Shown here: positions 1-4,741 of the stretch, in pieces
How the letters are laid out: the number at the start of each line of letters is the position of its first letter
Position numbering within the stretch: the stretch's first letter is position 1
Source: Sulfurimonas sp.
GTDB lineage: Bacteria > Campylobacterota > Campylobacteria > Campylobacterales > Sulfurimonadaceae
Length of the DNA: 16,283 nucleotides
Direction: 5' to 3'
NCBI GenBank assembly: GCA_021648465.1
Contig: JAKISR010000044.1
Span: 1-16,283 of the forward strand
Made by a program: the position numbers and the translations under genes
Notes under the pieces: model-generated
Seen by the model: the letters and a program-made list of their open reading frames with translations, nothing else
The model's database searches: none
Told to the model about the DNA's origin: nothing

Positions 1-22
1 TATATTCCTCTTTATCAATCAT
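1..22 (-). CDS. 5' end of a leftward gene (partial, unknown)
   Basis: The complement reads ATG at 22 followed by codons for MIDKEEY before the window ends. A GGAG Shine-Dalgarno lies about 5 nt upstream, at about 28-31, so this is probably a true start. Seven residues are too few to identify the product. It is divergent from the rubredoxin gene and would share the 23-240 control region. Confidence 0.45.
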
Positions 23-70
23 ACTTACTCCAAATATTTATTTGAAGCTATAGTATCTTTTTTACTTAAT

Positions 71-120
71 AAAGTGGTGCACTTTTAGTTTGCACTACTG
101 GTGTATTTTACCTTTGCACT
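71..120. promoter_or_regulatory. Operator-like repeats between divergent genes
   Basis: Three copies of TGCACT (78-83, 91-96, 115-120) sit in 43 bp. The last two are extended to TTTGCACT. The first lies in a 6-bp inverted repeat AAAGTG-gtg-CACTTT (71-85), and GTGGTGCA/TGCACTAC (74-81/91-98) also pair with one mismatch. A TTGACA at 120-125 could be a -35 element. A regulator binding here could control rubredoxin and the divergent gene; the protein is unknown. Confidence 0.3.
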
Positions 121-240
121 TGACAATCATAATAGATATTTGCTTCCTTTACTACACTAACATTTTTAAAGCCTGACATTAAGCTCCTTTTTTACAAAAT
201 TATGTTTGAATTATATATTATTAGAACAAAAGGATATCTT

Positions 241-402
241 ATGCAAAAATATATATGTACTATGTGTGATTATGTTTACGACCCTGAAATTGGTGACCCA
301 GATAATGGAATAAAACCAGGTACTGCTTTTGAAGGCCTACCAGATGATTGGACCTGTCCCGATTGTGGTGAAGAAAAAGAAGAGTTTGAAAAAGAAGACT
401 AA
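241..402 (+). CDS. Rubredoxin
   Basis: A small cytoplasmic one-electron carrier that binds one iron through four cysteines. The 53-residue protein has both knuckles, C6-T-M-C9 and C39-P-D-C42, plus the aromatic and glycine pattern of the family (Y11, Y13, G18, P26-G27, W37). The start at 241 is preferred because it gives the canonical rubredoxin N-terminus (MQKYIC) and has an AGGA ribosome site about 8 nt upstream. An in-frame ATG at 202 would add 13 residues absent from the family and has no ribosome site. The acidic C-terminal tail is common. The gene appears monocistronic, is divergent from the partial gene at the left edge, and converges on the hemerythrin-PAS gene. Its redox partner is not shown here; peroxide or superoxide reduction is typical in microaerophiles. 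Confidence 0.95.
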   Translation: MQKYICTMCDYVYDPEIGDPDNGIKPGTAFEGLPDDWTCPDCGEEKEEFEKED

Positions 403-430
403 CAAAGTTTTGGCTCTGTTAGCCATGCTT

Positions 431-516
431 GAATAAGCTATAAGATGTGAGGCGAAACTTTGCAGTAGTACTTAAGTACTTCAAAAAGTTTCAACGAAGC
501 AGATTATAACTTATTC
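431..516. terminator. Long nested hairpin between convergent genes
   Basis: Outer arms 431-443 and 504-516 pair in 12 of 13 positions, middle arms GAAACTTT/AAAGTTTC (454-461/485-492) pair perfectly, and the core AGTACTTAAGTACT (467-480) is a 14-bp palindrome. The structure overlaps the last two codons of the leftward gene. It could serve as a terminator for both genes, but neither side has a strong T tract, so a repeated intergenic element is an alternative. Confidence 0.45.
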
Positions 517-1467
517 CCAGTCTAGTAGTCTTTGTTGACCTTCTAGACCTCTAATGTGAGTAACATCTTGACTCACTTCTATAACACCTTTATATTCACC
601 CTCATCATTTCTAATTGCAAAATAACGAATGTGAATGAACTTACCTTTAAATGTTATCCAAAACTCAGCTTCATCTCTACGACCTGCTTTAAACTCACGA
701 AGAATCATAAGAACTTGATCTACTGACTTTGGAGGGTGACAGAATTTAACTTCACGACCGATAATTCCAGCACTTCTTGGAAATACTCTATCTTCACCAC
801 GGTTATAAAAGATAACGATATCATTTTCATCAACATAAGTGATATCAACAGGCATAAACTTTAGTAACCAGTTAATCTGCTCTGGTAACATGTGACCCTG
901 TTCTAAATCTATCCTACCCTCAAGTGAAAATGGAAGATTTCTTTTTTTAGTGTCTTGTGATGGGTGAATATATTCATTGTCTTCATGTGTAGGATAAGCA
1001 GTCGGAGCTTCATCGAACATCCAACCTATCTCTTCATCCCCATCTCTCATATCTTTCCAGTCATCCTCACTTAACATCTCTAATGCTCTTGGAAGAAGTC
1101 TACCTTCTTCAACTTGCATGATATGCTCTAGGTTGTGGAAAAGATTTTGTAGTACCATCATTAATGACTGAAGTTCATTAGTCTCTACTAAACCTCTAGC
1201 CTGTTTAAATATAGCACGAATATCATCATGAAAAGCCCACATATTTTGACTAGGACTTGTCCAACCATATTTCTCAAGATATGGAAAAAGTTGATTTTCT
1301 TTTCTTGCAAAGTGAAGCTCTACTCTACATAATCTCGTAAATTTTTCTTTAAACTCTTCATAGTTTTTTTGAATATCAATGCTGTTAATACTAGCCATCA
1401 ATCCACGAATCAGTTGATTCTCTTCTAAATATACTTTCGCTGGGTGACCATCAGGTAAATTGTTCAT
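511..1467 (-). CDS. Hemerythrin-like domain protein with C-terminal PAS domain (DUF438 type)
   Basis: A 318-residue soluble protein. The N-terminal half is an HHE/hemerythrin-like four-helix domain with candidate di-iron ligands: H8 (GHP), H52 and E57 (HFARKE), H80, and H111/H115/E120 (HNLEHIMQVEE). The C-terminal part from about residue 195 is a PAS domain of the type that follows DUF438, with the characteristic GREVKFCHPPKSV stretch and an end typical of a PAS beta-sheet (GVIEVSQDVT). There is no histidine kinase, diguanylate cyclase or methyl-accepting domain and no membrane segment, so output would be by protein contact. The family is usually linked to oxygen, NO or redox sensing, which is an inference here. 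The start is supported by AAGG about 6 nt upstream. A TATAAT with an FNR-like box lies upstream, and the gene converges on rubredoxin. Confidence 0.85.
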   Translation of the reverse strand: MNNLPDGHPAKVYLEENQLIRGLMASINSIDIQKNYEEFKEKFTRLCRVELHFARKENQLFPYLEKYGWTSPSQNMWAFHDDIRAIFKQARGLVETNELQSLMMVLQNLFHNLEHIMQVEEGRLLPRALEMLSEDDWKDMRDGDEEIGWMFDEAPTAYPTHEDNEYIHPSQDTKKRNLPFSLEGRIDLEQGHMLPEQINWLLKFMPVDITYVDENDIVIFYNRGEDRVFPRSAGIIGREVKFCHPPKSVDQVLMILREFKAGRRDEAEFWITFKGKFIHIRYFAIRNDEGEYKGVIEVSQDVTHIRGLEGQQRLLDWE

Positions 1468-1493
1468 ATATTGCCTTATTAATTTAGTGGCGG

Positions 1494-1499
1494 ATTATA
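1494..1499 (-). promoter_or_regulatory. -10 element of the hemerythrin-PAS gene
   Basis: TATAAT reads on the minus strand about 27 nt upstream of the ATG. It predicts a start near 1487 and a leader of about 20 nt. No good -35 hexamer is present, which fits both the weak -35 use of epsilonproteobacterial sigma-70 promoters and activator dependence. Confidence 0.55.
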
Positions 1500-1521
1500 C
1501 TCTGATTATGGTTTTTGGCAT

Positions 1522-1535
1522 TTGATATAAAGCAA
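1522..1535 (-). promoter_or_regulatory. FNR/CRP-type binding site centred at -41.5
   Basis: TTGAT-ataa-AGCAA matches the FNR-type palindrome TTGAT-N4-ATCAA at 9 of 10 positions. Its centre (1528.5) lies exactly 41.5 nt upstream of the start predicted from the TATAAT at 1494-1499, the classic class II activation position. Which CRP/FNR-family regulator binds is unknown. Confidence 0.5.
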
Positions 1536-1740
1536 GATAAGAGATTGTTATTTTTCGCTTAAGGAACATTATATTTTTTTAATGGGATATATAACAATTA
1601 ACACACATAATGTTTAAATAACGGCTAAAAAAGTATATAACACACATTTTTTTCTTAAGTTTCAATCTATAAATATTTAAAGCAAATGATATAAAATGGA
1701 CTTAGCTCCCATTTTTAGGTAAACTTACCAAAATTAAATA
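1536..1740. other. Gene-free AT-rich spacer
   Basis: No coding frame, RNA gene or strong terminator was recognised. The only small structure noted is the 12-bp hairpin GGTAA-ac-TTACC near 1717-1728. This stretch separates the hemerythrin-PAS promoter from the cassette island that begins near 1741. Confidence 0.5.
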
Positions 1741-1796
1741 GAACACTTTTTGTGATAGTTAATTAGCATATATAGTGCTAAATGAATAAAGTGTTC
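1741..1796. repeat. Nested inverted repeat
   Basis: Perfect 9-bp arms GAACACTTT (1741-1749) and AAAGTGTTC (1788-1796) enclose a second stem TTAGCA/TGCTAA (1763-1768/1776-1781). The right edge is followed by GTTGAAT (1797-1803), which fits the integron R' consensus GTTRRRY. No matching R'' lies on the left, so a decayed attC site is possible but not shown. Confidence 0.4.
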
Positions 1797-1808
1797 GTTG
1801 AATAAATA

Positions 1809-1841
1809 GTTGCATGTTCCCGCGAAGTGGAAACATGCAAC
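1809..1841. repeat. Hairpin overlapping the attC-like site
   Basis: GTTGCATGTT (1809-1818) pairs perfectly with AACATGCAAC (1832-1841), and a further CC/GG extends the stem past one bulged A. Its right arm is also the left arm of the attC-like fold at 1831-1885, so the two folds exclude each other. Confidence 0.6.
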
Positions 1842-1885
1842 GGCTGGGGCTGAACTCTAAACGAGTCCCCCGCCGTTAGATGTTT
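1831..1885 (+). other. attC-like recombination site upstream of the cassette gene
   Basis: Paired segments in order are AAACAT/ATGTTT (1831-1836/1880-1885), AACGGC/GCCGTT (1839-1844/1872-1877), GGGG/CCCC (1846-1849/1867-1870) and ACTC/GAGT (1854-1857/1863-1866), with a 5-nt loop. The right end contains GTTAGAT (1875-1881), a perfect R' core. The left core ATGCAAC departs from RYYYAAC at one position. The GC-rich stem stands out from the AT-rich surroundings. If real, the expected crossover is between G1875 and T1876, and this is the site of a preceding cassette or array end. Confidence 0.5.
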
Positions 1886-1927
1886 AATCATTACTTTCAT
1901 CACTAGTCTCGGAAAATAAAGGTAAAT

Positions 1928-2119
1928 ATGATGGATACAGGAAAATTTTATGATGTTGTTTACAGTCGAAGGTACGACATCGAATATGAGAGTTGCGTTA
2001 AATGTATTAAAAAAACGCCTAAGTCATATCGTATAGAAAGAGCTGATGGTACAACCTTTTTAGTACCGCAAGACTCTATTCTGGAGCGAAAAGAAGTATC
2101 TCCGTTTAAAAACACCTAA
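1928..2119 (+). CDS. Cassette-like small protein of unknown function
   Basis: The gene codes for 63 residues and is not a family I recognise. It starts ATG-ATG, with AAAGG 5 nt upstream, so either ATG could be used. The protein is rich in charged and beta-prone residues (KFYDVVY, SYRIERADGTTFLVP), suggesting a small beta-barrel or SH3-like fold; this is a guess from pattern only. It has no signal peptide or membrane segment and two cysteines (C23, C26 spaced CVKC). The codon mix is richer in G+C than in the neighbouring core genes. Its stop codon TAA (2117-2119) lies inside an attC R'' core (ACCTAAC, 2114-2120), and an attC-like site lies just upstream, the arrangement of a mobile integron cassette with one gene. 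No promoter is evident. Confidence 0.7.
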   Translation: MMDTGKFYDVVYSRRYDIEYESCVKCIKKTPKSYRIERADGTTFLVPQDSILERKEVSPFKNT

Positions 2120-2139
2120 CAAAACCTTGGAGAGAAGTT
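2114..2139 (+). other. attC site, left half (split by the IS)
   Basis: ACCTAAC (2114-2120) is a perfect RYYYAAC R'' core overlapping the cassette gene's stop codon. Its partner GTTAG is at 3486-3490, beyond the IS. In the restored site CTAAC pairs with GTTAG, and AAC(C)TT (2123-2128) pairs with AAGTT (2135-2139), leaving one extra C on the left arm. That is a bulged G on the bottom strand, as expected for an extrahelical base in L''. The loop is GGAGAG. Confidence 0.6.
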
Positions 2140-2171
2140 TCCGCCTTAAAAACTCATAAAATATATTAAGT

Positions 2172-3194
2172 CTACCTCATAATACCGTCCTTGATGCTTA
2201 AGTGATTTAGATATTTTATTGGGTCATATTTTTCATCATTTTTATATAACGAATGAGCCAGTAAAATTATCTTTCTCATAATAGCTATTTGAGCTAAACT
2301 TTTACATTTTTCTCTTGCCAAAAGTTTATCATAATGATATTTCATCTCTTCATTTCTAACAACTGCTGTCATTACAGGCATAAATAATATACTTCTAACT
2401 AAAGACATCCCTTGCTTTGATATTTTCGCTTTTTTTTTGAGTGATGTACCAGATTCTCTATGTATAGGATCAAGTCCACAAAGAGCTGTAATATGTTGCC
2501 TTGAAGCATTTGGGTATCTAAGAAAAAGATATAGTAAAATGATGGCACTTTTTTCACCAACACTATTGATAGAAAAAATATTATCGTAAGCTTTTTTATA
2601 GGTGTCATTATCTTTAATAATTTGTAATATCTTTTCAATTAAAGTACTTTGTTCTTTTTTTAAACTCTTTATTTTTTGCTCTAATTTTTTTAAAACATAG
2701 CTATCTTCATTGTTGTATTTAGCTACTTCACGATAATTAGAATGTCTATTTTCTTCTTTGATTAATGATTGGTAGTATTTCATTAAAGAACGTATTTGAT
2801 GGGCTTTATCATCTCTGTATGGTACTTTTATATCTTTTGGTTTTGCTAACATACTCATGCGTGACAACATTCTTGCATCAACTTTATCTGTCTTACTTCT
2901 ATTTTTTATTGTCTTTGCGAATGATGCACTTTGTACAGCTCCTACTTTAAAGCATTTGATATTTTGTTTTTGAGAAAAAGTTTCTAAAATTGTTGAATAA
3001 CTACCAGTTGATTCATAAATAAATACTACATCTTCTATTTCTTTTTTTTAAGTCTTTTTTAGCTTTGAATATAAGTTTTTTAATGCTGTTGGTGTGTTAC
3101 TGATTTCAATATCTATTTTTCCATCTGGGATGTAAACTTGTAGTGTTGCTTTTGCAATATCTATTCCGATATAATTGTTTATGAGAACCTCCAT
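2172..3194 (-). pseudogene. IS110-family transposase, interrupted by an in-frame stop
   Basis: Read through, the frame encodes about 340 residues, the usual family length. The N-terminal DEDD (RuvC-like) domain shows the GIDIAK aspartate, IYESTGSY with its glutamate, and KTDKVDARML with two aspartates. The C-terminal Transposase_20 part has GEKSAIILL, ALCGLDP and ESGTSLKKK with the expected serine region, then an IMRKIILL helix. A TAA at 3048-3050 ends translation after 48 codons. It lies in A6-GACTT-A8; seven A in each run would give LKKDLKKEIED with no stop, so two compensating homopolymer changes, or one base substitution, explain it. ATG at 3194 overlaps the GGAGG (3188-3192). An ATA at 3180-3182, 5 nt after that GGAGG, is where the family's usual N-terminus (NNYIGIDIAK) begins. 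A truncated protein from ATG 2870 would lack the catalytic domain. Confidence 0.85.
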
Positions 3195-3199
3195 TAAGT

Positions 3200-3375
3200 G
3201 AAGAGTTCGGTAGCACAGACTTCTTGTTTGTGTGATATGTACACTAAACTATACTTTTACTTGTAAATTTAGTCTGGCTTACTACCGACTCTGTTTCCAC
3301 TCAAGCTATTGGCTTAGTTTTTCAACTTCTCTACAGACTCATTTTGCATTATTAGCAAAACGGTTTCATAATTTG
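3200..3375 (-). ncRNA. Candidate bridge RNA of the IS110-family element
   Basis: Read on the minus strand, there is a 5' hairpin TTTTGC/GCAAAA (3342-3347/3355-3360). A first loop domain follows, closed by ACAGACTC with GACTCTGT (3333-3340/3287-3294, one mismatch) and containing the small hairpin AAGC/GCTT (3303-3306/3312-3315). A second domain is closed by a 10-bp stem (3203-3213/3282-3291, one bulge), with inner stems ACTAAA/TTTAGT (3243-3248/3268-3273) and CACAGAC/GTTTGTG (3214-3220/3226-3232). This two-loop design matches the known target-binding and donor-binding loops. The transcript segment AGAGAAGUUG (complement of 3323-3332) matches the restored insertion target. The RNA ends are approximate and no expression evidence exists. 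Confidence 0.55.
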
Positions 3376-3431
3376 AACCTCAAAATACACAACCGTACTC
3401 TTATGATATAATTGTACTATACTTGAGCGGT

Positions 3432-3446
3432 TTTGTATGATACAAA
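3432..3446. repeat. Palindrome near the IS left end
   Basis: TTTGTA-tga-TACAAA is a perfect 6-bp inverted repeat with a 3-nt centre. It lies about 30 bp inside the element's left end, upstream of the candidate bridge RNA and transposase, and could be a promoter-associated or recombinase-binding site. Confidence 0.4.
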
Positions 3447-3480
3447 TAAGTAGCCTAGCGGGAAAACTATTTCTCAAGTT

Positions 3481-3492
3481 GCAACGTTAGTA
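3481..3492 (+). other. attC site, right half
   Basis: GCAAC-GTTAG-TA: GTTAG (3486-3490) is the R' core that pairs with CTAAC of R'' at 2116-2120 once the IS is removed. The last two bases depart from the GTTRRRY consensus. The 180 bp that follow, up to the ruvC stop, are AT-rich with no recognised feature. Confidence 0.5.
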
Positions 3493-3672
3493 GAGCATTG
3501 AAGTATAAATTCGCATTAAAACTATTTAATTCAAATTTAGCTAAAATCTATAAAATAATTAAGAAAGTTTATATTGAGAGAATCATTAAAAAATTTAATT
3601 GATAAAATAATAATTTATAAATATTCACTTCCAAATAATATATAGAAATATTTAAACAAATAACATCATAAT

Positions 3673-4149
3673 TTACTTCTTCAGCCTAACTCTCTGAGAG
3701 TGAGTAATAGCAACAGCTATGGCATCCGTAATATCTAAAGATTTTATCTCTTTTTTTATGTTTAAAAGTCTTTTTACCATAAAAGCAACTTGCTCTTTTT
3801 GAGCTTTAGCTTTTCCTGTTAGTGCTTTTTTTACTTGTAAGGCTGTGTATTCACTAAATCCTCCAAATTGTTGAAGAATTGTGAGCATAATTGCTCCGCG
3901 AAATTGTGCTAGTTTTATGGTAGTTGCTGGGTTGTGTGCGTAGAAAATATCTTCCATAGCAACTTCATCTATTTTATGATTTTTAAATATAGACTCAAAT
4001 GCTTCAACCATTTGTGGGATTTGAAACTGTAACTCATCAGCTTTTATCTTTATAAGACCCGCTTCTTCAAGTGCTATCTTTCCTCTTTCTAAGGATATAA
4101 GTGCATAGCCCATATTTCTAGTTCCTGGATCTATTCCTAAAATTATCAT
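3673..4149 (-). CDS. ruvC: Holliday junction resolvase RuvC
   Basis: RuvC cuts four-way DNA junctions symmetrically as part of the RuvABC complex in recombinational repair. The 158-residue protein is of normal length, with an RNase H-like fold. The four acidic catalytic residues are in place: D7 (GIDPGT), E66 (AMEDIF), D139 and D142 (SLDITDAIAVAITH). The LQVKKALTGKAKAQKEQV stretch matches the conserved DNA-contact region. The ATG lies 3 nt after the stop of the upstream membrane-protein gene and has no clear Shine-Dalgarno, which suggests translational coupling. The pair is transcribed away from the origin. The 3' side abuts the foreign island, with about 180 bp of AT-rich spacer and no obvious terminator. 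Confidence 0.96.
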   Translation of the reverse strand: MIILGIDPGTRNMGYALISLERGKIALEEAGLIKIKADELQFQIPQMVEAFESIFKNHKIDEVAMEDIFYAHNPATTIKLAQFRGAIMLTILQQFGGFSEYTALQVKKALTGKAKAQKEQVAFMVKRLLNIKKEIKSLDITDAIAVAITHSQRVRLKK

Positions 4150-4152
4150 TAT

Positions 4153-4491
4153 TTAGTTTATAAATTCTTCACTATCATCATCCCAAGAGGTAAATGCAGC
4201 CATCGTTAGTAATAATAAAATACCAACAACAAGTGAGCTTATATATACTGTTACTTCATTTATAATTTCTACTCTTTTAATAATTGCATAAAAAACAAAA
4301 GTTAATGTAAATAAAAGCATTCCTTTAAGTATTATCTCTTTTTCAATTATTCTCATCATTAAACAAACAATACACAATGATAAAACAAATAAAATTATTC
4401 CAGATACAATATCTATATTTGGCATAAAACTTTTTACAAAATCGACTACCATAAACATTGTAATAAATATAAATTCTGCCATATTTTCCAT
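4153..4491 (-). CDS. Small multi-pass membrane protein of unknown function
   Basis: The gene codes for 112 residues, mostly hydrophobic. Clear membrane segments lie at about residues 29-47, 53-71 and 80-100, and a fourth near 5-18 is possible. A short charged loop (RIIEKEIILK) and a strongly acidic tail (WDDDSEEF) suggest a cytoplasmic C-terminus. I recognise no family motif. The start at 4491 has GGAG 6 nt upstream; an in-frame ATG three codons later is less well placed. It forms a tight pair with ruvC (3-nt gap) and reads divergently from dnaA, so its promoter lies within the origin region and may be affected by DnaA binding. Confidence 0.8.
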   Translation of the reverse strand: MENMAEFIFITMFMVVDFVKSFMPNIDIVSGIILFVLSLCIVCLMMRIIEKEIILKGMLLFTLTFVFYAIIKRVEIINEVTVYISSLVVGILLLLTMAAFTSWDDDSEEFIN

Positions 4492-4565
4492 TTAGCACTC
4501 CATACATCTAGTTTTATTTGTTAAAGCAAACTTAATACCAATATTAAATTTTAAAATTAATTTAG

Positions 4566-4597
4566 TTATTCACATATTCACATTTAAGTTATTCACA
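4566..4597 (+). other. oriC: DnaA-box cluster (origin, upstream part)
   Basis: TTATTCACA occurs at 4566-4574 and 4589-4597, and ATATTCACA at 4574-4582, all in the same direction. These match the epsilonproteobacterial DnaA box with its TTCAC core. An AT-rich stretch (about 4600-4680) suitable for unwinding follows. Together with dnaA-dnaN-gyrB synteny this marks the replication origin. Confidence 0.75.
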
Positions 4598-4624
4598 TAC
4601 ATTTAACTATATTTATGCAAAAAA

Positions 4625-4654
4625 TTGATAGTATTTGCATATGAAAAGTATAAA
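4625..4654 (+). promoter_or_regulatory. Probable dnaA promoter
   Basis: TTGATA (4625-4630) and TATAAA (4649-4654) are separated by 18 nt, giving a start near 4661 and a leader of about 80 nt. The DnaA boxes lie just upstream, so DnaA could repress its own gene from there. Confidence 0.45.
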
Positions 4655-4694
4655 ATAAAGCAAATTTCTTTACTTTATTAGCTTTACAACCGCA

Positions 4695-4715
4695 AACGAT
4701 GTTCGAAGAATCGTT
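4695..4715 (+). promoter_or_regulatory. Hairpin in the dnaA leader
   Basis: AACGAT (4695-4700) and ATCGTT (4710-4715) form a perfect 6-bp stem with a 9-nt loop, 16 nt before the AAAGG ribosome site. The local sequence is noticeably richer in G+C than its surroundings. It may affect mRNA stability or translation; this is inference. Confidence 0.35.
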
Positions 4716-4741
4716 GAGGACAAACAGTTTAAAGGTTTTAT

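Larger units (their letters stand above)
2140..3480 (-). mobile_element. IS110-family insertion sequence in an attC site
   Basis: The element is about 1341 bp and leftward. Its edges are set by a 5-bp repeat AAGTT (2135-2139 and 3476-3480), so the exact ends float by 5 nt. It contains one transposase gene, a short 3' end (about 32 nt after the stop) and a long non-coding end upstream of the transposase (3195-3475). That layout is the one known for the IS110 group, whose upstream end encodes the bridge RNA. Subterminal inverted repeats AGTTTCCGC (2136-2144) and GCGGGAAAACT (3458-3468) lie near the edges, a trait better known from the IS1111 group. An alternative reading puts the edges at the shared GCCT (2143-2146/3453-3456), giving about 1310 bp. 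The transposase reading frame is broken, so the copy is probably not self-mobile. Confidence 0.75.

Noticed and set aside
202..240. Upstream ATG extending rubredoxin by 13 residues
   Set aside because: No ribosome site, and the extension is not part of rubredoxins; ATG 241 has AGGA and the canonical start.
1839..1877. Rho-independent terminator reading of the GC-rich hairpin
   Set aside because: No T tract follows, no gene ends just upstream, and the GTTAGAT end with flanking stem fits attC better.
2399..2638. Overlapping 79-codon frame inside the transposase gene
   Set aside because: It is an alternate-frame shadow of the transposase, lysine- and isoleucine-rich from AT bias, with no motif.
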